64,000 nt of DNA from positions 6,826,329-6,890,328 of the forward strand of contig CM068590.1 in assembly GCA_035048485.1 (NCBI GenBank), written 5' to 3'. The notes under the pieces were generated by a model. The model was not told the DNA's origin. It did not search any database and saw nothing but the letters and a program-made list of their open reading frames with translations. The stretch is from Pteria penguin (Eukaryota > Mollusca > Bivalvia > Pterioida > Pteriidae). The position numbers and the translations under genes were made by a program. Shown one piece after another: positions 24,061-36,429 of this stretch (positions are counted from its first letter, which is position 1; the number at the start of each line of letters is the position of its first letter).

Positions 24061-24619
24061 AATTATGAAAATGAGATTCACACATATTTTTATATTGTCA
24101 GCACTTTATATATCACATTTTGATGGATATATATACGGCAAATAACTGTAGCAACGAGTGATGCAAGACAGCTTTTTCTCTCATTATGCATTTAAGGGAT
24201 TCTAAAATTGATAGTGAACCATGGAGGAAAGATGTTATACTACAAATAAGAAGTGTTTATAATACATGTATGCTTTTTACATAAAATTGTCCATGCAATG
24301 CAATCTAATAGATGATATGTTTGACTCAGGAGTTAACAATATATGAATGAAGCATATTAAGATTCCATAATTTTGATTTCTTGATCAAACGAAAACAAAT
24401 ACGGGTAGGTAGTGCTTTAATGTCACCAATTTATTTGTATCTTTTATGTTCTTCAAATAAAAAAAAAATTCTTAAAAAGTACATACCCGGTATTTTTCAC
24501 TAGAATTTTTTTTAGGGATGACCAACCCTTAAATCTTATATGACCACAGTTTACAGTAATGAGGTTTCAAAATATCGAATTCTGTGTAGAAAATAGTGAT
24601 AAATTCCAAGACTTATCCC

Positions 24620-24825
24620 CCAACAAATATGTCACAGATTGGGTCATGTGACCACAACAAATATGGCACAGATTGGGTCATGTGACCACAACAAATAGGG
24701 CACAGATTGGCTCATGTGACCACACAAATATGTCACAGATTAGGTCATGTGACCACAACAAATATGGCACAGATTAGGTCATGTGACCACACAAAATATG
24801 GCACAGATTGGGTCATGTGACCAAT
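24620..24825 (+). repeat. 34-bp tandem repeat, block B (6 copies)
   Basis: The same unit as 11,455-11,566 but with twice the copies; some units read CACAAATATG. Confidence 0.9.
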
Positions 24826-25589
24826 CCTACTTTGAAAATAACAAATCAATCGATTTTTAAGCCGTTGAGACAATCAATCGTCAGTTGAGGAATAGTCTCT
24901 CAAATATGAGGCAGTCTCTGTTTCGAGAGACAATTTTGATGGTTTTTCAAGTACTTGATATTTTTTATTTGAAAATTTTGTCTAAAACTAAAAGATCAAA
25001 TCTTTATGGTTCACGTTTCAATGTTTTGTGAAGAATATTAATAGCTCAGAAGTTCATATGAATTAAAACAGAGAATATCAAAATCTACAGAAACTGGTAC
25101 AAATACCCGGTAAGCAATATTCAGTTTGTCATACAGTTTCTTTTAATATGATGTGAAGTTCAAGTAGAAGTTTTTGTTTCTTAATTATTAGCATATAATA
25201 CGTACAAAATAATTTAAGATTAAGAAACAAATGACAGTCAAAATAAAATCTATCTGTCTTTGTAGTGTACAGAATAAAGAGAGCCAATTTTTAATCATTT
25301 GAACAAAAAAGTAACAAATGAACATTGTAGTAAAGGTTGTCTGTGTAATAACCTTGTATACGTGTAAAGCAAACTGTAGGCATCGTCACAAGTTAAAGTT
25401 CCACAGCTTTAGAGTCCAACATTTAGGGGTGTCCTCAAAAACCAAGGATTCAAATGTCGAATAATAGGGTGCTTGGATGTATAGTATTGAATGGATGGCT
25501 GGAAAAAAACCTTGTTTAGTGTATCTGTTATTGTAAAATTTAAATCTTTGTGTTTTTATATATGTACCTTTGCTGGCTTTTATCTATAT

Positions 25590-25990
25590 ACTTACAGGGA
25601 TCAATTTTAGTTTTAATGTTTCCCTCTCACTACCCAACTGTGAACTGGGTTAGTTGTGTTACAGGCAGGACCAAAAGATGTGGCCCGACCCAAGAATCGA
25701 ACCCAGAACCTTCTGCTATGATGGCAGACTCTCTCACCATTGACTTATCCCGGCTGATACTCATCCGCTACACTCCTCCCCTTCCAGATTTTTCCAACTT
25801 TGGAAACCGAAACACACAACAACCCAAAGATTGTAACCCCCACAGTGCACAATCAAACATGCTTATCATAAGTTTGGTCATAGCATCAGATGTAAAAAGC
25901 AGGAGAAAAAGATGTGACTGAACCCAGGACCTTCTGCTATCAAGATGGACGCTCTCACCTTTGAGCTATCCAGACTGATACCCGTTTGTC
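25590..25990 (-). mobile_element. Two tandem tRNA-like heads (SINE-III candidate), block B
   Basis: Paralogue of 12,310-12,725 with the same two minus-strand heads. Here the first head lacks the short insertion seen in block A. Confidence 0.65.
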
Positions 25991-26994
25991 ACAGTTGCAT
26001 ACAAATCTACCAGCCCAGACACAAATTAACTGATCCAAAATTGACAATGTCAATTAAAAATGCACAATGTTATCTTTCATTTTCCCTCTTTTATCACATA
26101 GAAATTTAGATATATACAAATGTTGAAAAAGTACTGCAATTTTGAGCCAGATTCATGTTCTTAAGATTTAAATTGATAGTAGCCATTTTCAAGCTCATTG
26201 AAAACAAAAGAAGGTGACAGTTTTTTTTTCAGTCTAGTATATTTTTTAAAATTCTGTTGCATTTGAGAACAATATATCGCAAAATGCGACAATGGGCAAT
26301 GTGATGTTGCATATCAAATTAAACTAAAACCAGAGTTTTAAGAGGTATTCTGGATAGCTTAATTATGACTTAATTAGCTTAATATTAAAGTTACTTTTCT
26401 TAATGTGTTCAAAATCATCAGTACGTAAATATGTTGTAGCGCAGTTCATAGTAATACTGAATACATTTTTGTTTTGGTATATAGAATATAATGATGAGAC
26501 ATACAGAGACACATACAGACATACTCACAAAAAATACATCTGCATAAAAGACAGTTAACCACTTCATAAAACTATATATTGATATGAAATTAAGATTTTT
26601 ACATTTAGTTAAAGAATGAATCTAATTTCTTTATTGTTGAATGGAGGATGGAAAACTGCTTTATTGCGTGTAGCGCATGATGCATCAGTTTTCCGTTCTT
26701 TTTTTTTTCATGGTATACCTCCATCAAACGAAAAAATCCAATTATAGTCATTCATTTATATAAAATCCCATTCAAACATGTTTTATAGTCTCAGATATTG
26801 GTACATAATGTCTGCAATGTTTCTCAACATCTTTATATTTCTGTTGTAGTGGTCTGAATGCGAAAACATGGGAAATTAGGTTGTCAGAGAAAAAATCGTG
26901 TGGATGAGATAAACCACTACTTTTTAAACCAATCAAAATGCTTGTTACATTTGAAATTAAATGATTTAACATTTCTTTTTTTCTCTCAAAAAAG

Positions 26995-27238
26995 AATGAC
27001 CCAAGCTTGCCAAAAGAAATGTGTACCACCAAAATATGTGGAATCAGAGTTATCAAAAGGAGAAGCGGTGTGTTTGGACAGATGTGTAGCCAAATATTTA
27101 GAAATTCACGAAAAAATTAGTTCAGGTGTCACGATAAATGTGGTACTTGAAAAATCCCTCGCTGTTTTGGGTGAATGTGTTGCAAAGGTCAAAATATCTG
27201 TGCATTGCATAAGGCAGATGCTGTCAAAATTGGTGTAA
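26995..27238 (+). pseudogene. TIMM10 exon 2, copy B: truncated and fused to SINE-derived sequence
   Basis: The exon begins at the paralogous acceptor, here AAAAAG| rather than the AACAG| of copies A and C. It is nearly identical to copy A through both CX3C pairs and KYLEIH. At about 27,112 the homology breaks and continues with sequence matching 17,814 onwards in copy A. This implies a deletion of about 0.9 kb between short A-rich matches that removed the end of the exon, its 3' UTR and the SINE-II copy. The frame stays open into old SINE-I-like sequence and stops at 27,238, so splicing from exon 1 would give a chimeric protein with about 40 foreign residues. The last Tim10 helix and normal 3' end are missing. 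It is most likely a pseudo-exon. Confidence 0.8.
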
Positions 27239-28247
27239 TGTCAAAAACTAGTAAACAAAGTTTTGTCTTGACCTTTAATAATGACAAGGCATTGATATCT
27301 TTGGTTTCTACTCATAAACTTGACATCTTCCTTTGATGTATTTTTATCAAAAAGTCTTAACTTTTCACTGGCAATTCATATGAGGATTTTAACATTTTTC
27401 ATGGGAATCACTAAAGACAACACCATTGCATTGGTATCATCATTTTTGACATTTAGCATATTTTTTTGTCACAGAAAAGCATATACAACCATTGATGATA
27501 GGGTTATAAATGTAACATGCTTACTCATCTTGACAGGTTCATCCAGTGGCATAAAACTAAACTTTGAATCTTGATGGTCTGGATTTACTTTGTTGGATAC
27601 AAATTTTTAAAAAGATTTGTAAAATTGTTAGTTTCCATAGATGAAAAAAGAGTTTTATAGTATATACATTGGCATGTAAAAAAATCGTTCGCTGCTTCGG
27701 ATGGTTCTGTTACCAAGGTATGTATAGGTACAAAGCTGCACAAAGAGCTTGTGTCAATGCCAAATAATTAAAATGATCTAAGTGTAGTATTAAGCTATAT
27801 GTGAAAAGTAAGTCAAAATTTCTGTATGTAATCATTTTTGCCTTATGACTTTGAAATTGACCAATAACCTTCTTTTCAATATTGTAATTTTTCATGTGTA
27901 AACAAAACAATGCAGAAAACACATGTACACCTAGTATTAGAGTGAGCCTTTCCCCGTAGTCAGACCTTCCCCAGGAAGTCTTGCACTAGTGTAAGATTTT
28001 TCCCCATAGGGGAAGTCTCCCTTTAGGGCCAGATTTACCCAGGAGCAATTTATAGTGAGATTTCCCATGTTTAAAAACTTACGCATGATTTTTACAATAT
28101 TATGTTACTGTCTACATACTTTAACTCGACTTAACATCAGCTGAAGACAAGGTTTAGTAGTACACCCCCACCCTCCAATAGCCATGAGTTTGAGAGACTA
28201 TTCTGGTTTAACCATTACTCTTTCTATCTGCCTGCCTGTATTGTCAT

Positions 28248-28862
28248 ATCCCCCGTAAACTTTTGGTGGTATATAAGAATTGCCCTGTCTGTCTGTGTGT
28301 CTGCATGTGTTTGTCTATCAGTATTGTCTGGGCCATAACTTCGTCCATTTAGATTTGAGGGAGGTAGTATTTTACTCAATTGTTGTCCATGATCAAAGGA
28401 GTGTCATGTCCTTAGAGCAAGGTCGTATGTACAAAGTCAAGGTCACATTGCCATAACTTCCTCCTGTTACAATGCAGGGAGATTACATTTTACACAATTG
28501 TTGCCCATGACTTTGAACCAAGGTCATATTTCCAAGGTCAAAATTCACAGTGCACACACAGCCAGAATTCTTGTCTGGGCCATACCTTCTTCCTGTTACA
28601 TTGTAGGCCTAGGAGATAACATTTTATGCAATTGTTGCTGATGACCCAGGGGTTTGTCATGACCTTGAACCAATATCATATCTACAAGGTAAAGGACTCA
28701 GTGCTTACATAGCCAGAATTCTTGTGTGGGCTATGACTTCTTCCTGTTACGTTGGAGGGAGATTATATTTAGCATATTTTTGTCCATGAACAAAGATGTG
28801 TCATTTCATTGAACCAAGGTCATATTTTCAAAGTCAGACTCACAGTGCAAACCCCTTCACCA
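28248..28862 (+). repeat. AGGTCA-rich repeat, block B
   Basis: Paralogue of 18,963-19,595, with one module boundary shortened near 28,448. It is followed directly by the large satellite array. Confidence 0.8.
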
Positions 28863-28869
28863 CAATATT

Positions 28870-31140
28870 GAGACTAAATAATCCTGTCTCTGGTGGCTCC
28901 CGTTACTGATATGTCGCCGTACCAGAAACTTAATAATCCCGTCCCTGGTGGTTCCCGTTACTGATATGTCACCGTACCAGAGACTGAATAATCCCGTCTC
29001 TGGTGGCCCCCGTTACTGATATGTCGCCGTACCAGACTGAATAATCCCGTCTCTGGTGGCTCCCGTTACTAATTTGTCACCGTACCAGAGGCTGAATAAT
29101 CCCGTCTTTGGTGACTCCCATTACTGATATGTCGTTGTACCAGAGACTGGATAATCCCGTCTTTGGTGGCTCCCGTTACTGATATGTCGTCGTACCAGAG
29201 ACTGAATAATCCCGTCTCTGGTTGCCCCCGTTACTGATTTGTCACCGTACCAGAGACTGAATAATCCCGCCTTTGGTGGCACCCGTTACTGATATCTCAT
29301 TGTGCCAGAGACTGAATAATCCCGTCTTTGGTGGCTCCTGTTACTGATTTGCCACCGTACCAGAGACTGAATAATCCCGTCTCTTGTGGCTCCCGTTACT
29401 GATATGTCGCCGTACCAGAGACTGAATAATCCCGCCTTTGGTGGCACCCGTTACTGATATGTCATTGTACCAGAGACTGAATAATGCCGTCTTTGGTGGC
29501 ACCCGTTACTGATATGTCACCGTACCAGAGACTGAATAATCCCGTCTCTGCATGGTGGGTGCCGTTACTGATTTGTCACCATACCAGAGACTGAATAATC
29601 CCGTCTTTGGTGGCTCCCGTTACTGATATGTCGCCGCACCAGAGACAGAATAATCCCGTCTCTGGTTGCCCCCTTTACTCATTTGTCACCGTACCAGAGA
29701 CTGAATAATCCCGTCTTTGGTGGCTCCCGTTACTGATATGTCACCGTACCAGAGACTGAATAATCCTGTCTTTGGTGGCACCCGTTACTGATATGTCATT
29801 GTACCAGAGACTGAATAATCCCGTTTTTGGTGGCTCCCGTTACTGATTTGTCATCGTGCCAGAGACTGAATAATCCCGTCTCTGGTGGCTCCCGTTACTG
29901 ATATGTCACCGTGCCAGAGACTGAATAATCCCGTCTCTGGTGGCTCCCGTTACTGATATGTCACCGTACCAGAGACTGAATAATCCCGTCTTTGGTGGCA
30001 CCCATTACTGATATGTCACCGTACCAGAGACTGAAAAATCCCTTCTCTGCATGGTGGCTGCCGTTACTGATTTGTCACCATACCAGAGACTGAATAATCC
30101 CGTCTTTGGTGGCTCCCGTTACTGATATGTCGCCGTACCAGAAACTGAATAATCCCGTCTCCGGTGGCTCCCGTTACTGATATGTCGCCGTACCAGAAAC
30201 TGAATAATCCCGTCTTTGGTGGCACCCGTTACTGATATGTCATTATACCAGAGACTGAATAATCCCGTCTTTGGTGGCACCCGTTACTGATATGTCATTG
30301 TACCAGAGACTGAATAATCCCGTCTCTGGTGGCTCCCGTTACTGATTTGTCACCGTACCAGAGACTGAATAATCCCGTCTCTGGTTGCCCCCGTTACTGA
30401 TTTGTCACCGTACCAGAGACTGAATAATCCCGCCTTTGGTGGCCCCCGTTACTGATATGTCATTGTGCCAGAGACTGAATAATCCCGTCTTTGGTGGCTC
30501 CTGTTACTGATTTGTCACCGTACCAGAGACTGAATAATCCCGTCTCTTGTGGCTCCCGTTACTGATATGTCGCCGTACCAGAGACTGAATAATCCCGCCT
30601 TTGGTGGCACCCGTTACTGATATGTCGCCGTACCAGAGACTGAATAATGCCGTCTTTGGTGGCTGCCGTTACTGATATGTCGCCGTACCAGAGACTGAAT
30701 AATCCCGTCTCTGCATGGTGGCTGCCGTTACTGATTTGTCACCATACCAGAGACTGAATAATCCCGTCTTTGGTGGCTCCCGTTACTGATATGTCGCCGC
30801 ACCAGAGACAGAATAATCCCGTCTCTGGTTGCCCCCTTTACTCATTTGTCACCGTACCAGAGACTGAATAATCCCGTCTTTGGTGGCTCCCGTTACTGAT
30901 ATGTCACCGTACCAGAGACTGAATAATCCCGTCTTTGGTGGCACCCGTTACTGATATGTCATTGTACCAGAGACTGAATAATCCCGTTTTTGGTGGCTCC
31001 CGTTACTGATATGTCGCCGTACCAGAAACTGAATAATCCCGTCTCCGGTGGCTCCCGTTACTGATATGTCGCCGTACCAGTAACTGAATAATCCCCTCTC
31101 TTGTGGCCCCTTTCACTGATATGTCGCAGAACCAGAGACA
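28870..31140 (+). repeat. 55-bp satellite, block B array (about 41 copies)
   Basis: The same monomer as in block A, greatly expanded. Variant monomers containing CTCTGCATGGTGG or GTTGCCCCC recur in order. The stretch from about 29,216 is repeated from about 30,379, an offset of about 1,163 bases or 21 monomers, showing higher-order duplication. Confidence 0.95.
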
Positions 31141-32005
31141 GAATCGGATTACCTCCTTATCTATCGATGGCGGCAAATTTGGACTTGCTGAAATAACTTT
31201 CGATTTTCACGCATTTCCGCCTTCAGTCGACCACAACAACTTTATTTCATACATATCTACTTCCTTTTAGTCAGACTACAGTGGGTTTACAGCTCTCTCC
31301 CCTTTTTGCTGCATATTTGCATGTAAAACTTCAGATTTGGCACCCAAAATGGCCGAATAGTATGGGTAATACTTCAATTTCACATGTGGGGCCTCCTTTC
31401 CGAAAATCCTGGATCCGCCAATGCACTATGTCTCAAAAGTGTCTTTTCTCCCTGTTTTTCATTGTTCATACTGACGAGATAAAATCCAAATCGAAAATAC
31501 TGCCTTCTGTACAGGTTCATAAACCAGATTTTGCGGCATTTGTTTCTTACAATTTCATGGTATCAAACGGTTTCTCTTATATCTTTAATTTTTTTAAACA
31601 CCCCCCCCCCCCCCAACCCCCGTTTTAAATGTGCTGAAAGCTAAATCACAACATACTGAAGTTGAATATGAATTGTATTTGATTCAAACATCTTCCATAT
31701 GGCAATTTTTTTCTACACAGGTACTAACCAGTAACCGCTAAAGTCAGGATGTAGTAATGTCACCAACCAATAACGCTTGACAGTAACAGAATTGGGTTGG
31801 GGTTTGGCAGGGCGATACATTTGCCTCTTTTCCACGTTTATTCTACTATGAATATGTCACATTATACATTTGATCATATATTGTCGTTTTCTAATTTTCA
31901 CTTCAAGGTTTATAACCTGCTTATTGTTTAACTTAGTTGAATGTTCATCGATATCTTCCTTTAAGCGTACAGTTGGTGCTTATTCATATTCAACATGAAC
32001 CACTG

Positions 32006-33634
32006 TCAGTATTTCACGATTTTCACCTGTCCATTCCACTCCCCGATCCACGCGTGTCCCTCGCTATCTACATCAATATACAATGGCTCCTTCACTCCAG
32101 GAGGTTGTATGTACTGTAGGAACTTGCCCTCCATGTCCAGGACGTGTACTCTGTTGTAATCTCTGTCGGTGACGAGGACATGGCCACTGGTATTGGTACT
32201 CACGTCAATCGGGTTAAATAACGAAGCATCTGATCCTGTATACTCATACCGTAATGTCTTGTCTTTATCAAATGCCAAAACTTTATTTCTACCCATGTCA
32301 CACACGAGCAGGTCCTTGTTGACTTTATTCACAGCTACTCTACATGGATTGGTAAACAAGCTTGAATCATATTTATGTATTATGCCTCCCTTACTGTTGT
32401 ACTGGATGACGCGGTGTCCATTCTTCATGCCATAAGTCACGACGACGTCACCGTTTGGTAGCGAACAGAGTCCGCTTGGCACATCCTGTGTGCGGAATAA
32501 CGTCTGGATTGTCCATGACGTTGCTCTCTTTGATGCTGATGCGATACGTTTATTGTTGTGGTCAGTGAACAGTACATCTCCCTGTGGAGTCACGGTGATC
32601 TCATAGAACCAGAAGTCAGTGTGTATGGTATCACGTACAGCGCCATGACGGTCCATCACCTGTATACGCGTATCACCAGTCTCCACCCATGCCAGACCTG
32701 ATGACGTGGTACAGGCGATGAATGGAAGCTCATAACCAGGATTGAATGATGATACTACTACTGGCGTGGATAGTAATGGCGTAACAGACGCGGACGCTTG
32801 TAGTAACGATTCTGCATGTGGTGTGACACTTTCTGTTTTGCTTGAAGTTGTCTTTTCGTTATTCTGTACAGAACTGTTCAGGTTTCCGATCATGGTGGAT
32901 ATTGTTTGATCAACAATCTGGCCAGGAGTGTAACTAGGAGGTGACGGTCGGGTGAGTGCTGGAGAGGCTTTAATATCGGCGATATCAAGTTTGTGTTCTA
33001 ATAGACTGATATCATTTATTTCTACAAGCTCATCTAGTTGTTCAATATTTCTTTTAAATTCCTCATACTTGTCATTTATTGACTTTTCTTGTGTTTGAAG
33101 TGCCGTTTCTTTCTTTTCGCTGATTTCTCTCAGCTCGCTCCGTATTTTAGCCAAGCTCTTATCTATGGCTTCATGGATGCGATTTCCATGCGAAACTAAA
33201 TCTTGGTCAATTTTCTGGATGTTGGCTCTATATTCAATCGTCGTCTGTTTAGCTTCGAGAACGAGATTTTTCCATTGTGTCAGACATTTTTGAAAAGTCC
33301 CCTCTAACTCTTTTGTTATGCTTTCTTTCTTATCACGGATTGCATTCTCAATTTCTACCATGTCATGACCCTTATGTGATGTTACGGCACATGTTACACA
33401 ACTTGCCTCAGCACATGGCTTGCACCAATAAACGTATTTATTGTCAGTGTGTCTCTTACAAATTCTTTTAATCCTCTCTGAGTATAGGACAAACTTGTGA
33501 GTTGGTTTTTTCCATTCATGTTTCTCTTTACATCGGAGACAGAAAGCATCTTCACAGTTCAGGCATTGATATTTGGCGGGGTTTTCACAACCATCGACAT
33601 CACACGGCGTCGGTCGTTGGTGATGATCTGCCAT
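32006..33634 (-). CDS. RING-less TRIM-like protein: two B-boxes, coiled coil, NHL-type beta-propeller
   Basis: An intact 542-codon reading frame. Residues 11-46 form a first B-box-type zinc-binding module (C11, C16, C24, C27, C32, C35, H39, H46). Residues 59-90 form a second (C59, H62, C71, C74, C79, C82, H87, H90). Residues about 95-205 are charged, heptad-rich and predicted to form a coiled coil. A Ser/Thr/Pro-rich linker follows, and residues about 300-542 carry repeated blade motifs such as TPQGDVLFTD, LPNGDVVVTY and TSGHVLVTD, typical of NHL/six-bladed propellers. No RING lies before the first B-box, so ubiquitin-ligase activity should not be assumed. Bivalve relatives are often named TRIM2/3/45/56/71-like. 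A likely acceptor (TTTGCAG|) sits four bases upstream of the ATG, implying a 5' UTR intron. A minus-strand AATAAA lies at about 31,837-31,842. Function is unknown; the family includes innate-immune and RNA-regulatory proteins. Confidence 0.85.
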   Translation of the reverse strand: MADHHQRPTPCDVDGCENPAKYQCLNCEDAFCLRCKEKHEWKKPTHKFVLYSERIKRICKRHTDNKYVYWCKPCAEASCVTCAVTSHKGHDMVEIENAIRDKKESITKELEGTFQKCLTQWKNLVLEAKQTTIEYRANIQKIDQDLVSHGNRIHEAIDKSLAKIRSELREISEKKETALQTQEKSINDKYEEFKRNIEQLDELVEINDISLLEHKLDIADIKASPALTRPSPPSYTPGQIVDQTISTMIGNLNSSVQNNEKTTSSKTESVTPHAESLLQASASVTPLLSTPVVVSSFNPGYELPFIACTTSSGLAWVETGDTRIQVMDRHGAVRDTIHTDFWFYEITVTPQGDVLFTDHNNKRIASASKRATSWTIQTLFRTQDVPSGLCSLPNGDVVVTYGMKNGHRVIQYNSKGGIIHKYDSSLFTNPCRVAVNKVNKDLLVCDMGRNKVLAFDKDKTLRYEYTGSDASLFNPIDVSTNTSGHVLVTDRDYNRVHVLDMEGKFLQYIQPPGVKEPLYIDVDSEGHAWIGEWNGQVKIVKY

Positions 33635-33638
33635 TTGT

Positions 33639-33662
33639 CTGCAAATAGAAACAAAACGTATT

Positions 33663-33759
<97 letters not shown>

Positions 33760-34094
33760 GGTTGGATGGTCAAAGAAAGATAACTCCTACAATTCTCAAT
33801 GACAATGATCTCACGATGTAAGGGTATAGCAATATCGAACAGAGTATGAAATCTGCCGAAAAATAGGTGATTGTTTGACATAGCTTATAATTCTGCGATC
33901 AAATATTAGTGTACAATGCATCTGGATATAGGGGAAGGAGAGAAATATTCTAACATCTTTTGTAATGAAGTCAGAAAAAATCCCCCCCCCCTTTAAGATA
34001 TATTTAAACAAAATTTACTCAATGCTTCATTGAAAGAAAATTGACATGTTGCTTATATACTTACATATTTGGTTTGGTGTGAAATATTTCTTAC
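33639..34094 (-). other. Probable 5' UTR intron of the TRIM-like gene
   Basis: On the minus strand, CTAAAG|GTAAGAAA at 34,095/34,094 is a good donor. CTATTTGCAG|AC at 33,639/33,638 is a good acceptor just before the start codon. The intron contains a long TA microsatellite. The intron and the upstream exon boundary are inferred from splice-site sequence only. Confidence 0.5.
33668..33756. repeat. TA microsatellite in the TRIM 5' UTR intron
   Basis: About 44 uninterrupted AT dinucleotides. The apparent Ile-Tyr repeat frames here are artefacts. Confidence 0.97.
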
Positions 34095-34095
34095 C

Positions 34096-34949
34096 TTTAG
34101 CACTTTAAGAGCTTGAATGCGCTGAAGAACATTTCAACTTCTTTCTTGCTTGTTTCTTGTGACATTGAACGAAACTAGATCACAGATTTAAGGTCAGTAT
34201 AACCGAAACGAAAGTAGAATAAATTCAATAAGCTGGTTTACAAGCTAACATATTAGTGAATTCAAAGTTCCACTCAATACTACCCTTATTCTATCATCTA
34301 TTCATTCTTAAGATAAATTTGAAAATTTAATTGTTTTGTTAATAAAACCAAGGGGAATTCCTTAATGTCGAGGGTCGTCTTATCAACGGGCTTGATAACC
34401 ATAAATATAATATGTAACGCGTATAGATCGACATAACGTCATATGTTTTGATTAGAATTAGTGAGTCCATTATAATTAGTGACTCTGTCTCCAGTGAATA
34501 CAAAAAGGGAGCGAAAAGGAATGTTATCTCTCTTATCTTCCACCACCTCATGACGCCGATTTCCCTTCTCTCTCTCCCCTCCCCCCTTTCCGCTTTTCCC
34601 TGTCCTGATCACCCGGTATGCCAACCTGTTCTGTGATGTTTATTTCGAATTCAGCAGCATATTATTTTACATAAATAGAAAACATAAGCTTGATCTCATT
34701 AAAGGACTCTCAAGATATCTGAAGAGACCTGTTATACGATCTCTGTGGCTATGGCATTATTTTCTATAAAGTGAATGAATATGTGTGATTTGAAATGTTT
34801 GCACTCGACACAGGTGTGCGAGTAACAGTGGCTGCATATTGCTATAGAGAGATTTTCAGTAAAAGGAACTTTAGATTTTGAATTTTATCTAAACTTGTGA
34901 ACAAAACAAAAATTACAGATTACATCACCCATATTGTGTCGGTCAGTGA
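34096..34949. other. Upstream region of the TRIM-like gene
   Basis: Should hold the TRIM first exon (ending at 34,095 on the minus strand) and promoter. No TATA box is clear. A pyrimidine-rich tract lies at 34,555-34,605. Confidence 0.35.
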
Positions 34950-35225
34950 AAGGTGATAGGCGATAACACCACACCAGGATTATTTCACCTACATGGTGGT
35001 GGCCAGTGTTTAGTGGTGGAGGATAACACCACACCAGGATTATTTCACCTATATGGTGGTGGCCAGTGTTTAGTGGTGGAGGATAACACCACACCAGGAT
35101 TATTTCACCTATATGGTGGTGGCCAGTGTTTAGTGGTGGAGGATAACACCATACAAGGATTATTTCACCTATATGGTGGTGGCCAGTGTTTAGTTGTGGA
35201 GGATAACACGAAACTAGCATTCTTT
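34950..35225 (+). repeat. 60-bp minisatellite, block B (about 4.5 copies)
   Basis: The same unit as at 22,015-22,590, in the same position relative to TRIM, but with half the copies and more homogeneous. Both strands are open through the array. Confidence 0.95.

Positions 35226-36429
<1,204 letters not shown>

Larger units (their letters stand above)
22680..35225 (+). repeat. Segmental duplication block B
   Basis: The closest paralogue of block A. It carries the 91-bp hairpin, SINE-I, the foldback element with its right arm shortened, six 34-bp repeats, tRNA-like heads, the truncated TIMM10 exon, the largest 55-bp satellite array, the intact TRIM gene and a short 60-bp minisatellite. Confidence 0.85.

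Noticed and set aside
33497..33881. Frames with long Ile-Tyr repeats
   Set aside because: Translations of the TA microsatellite in an intron.
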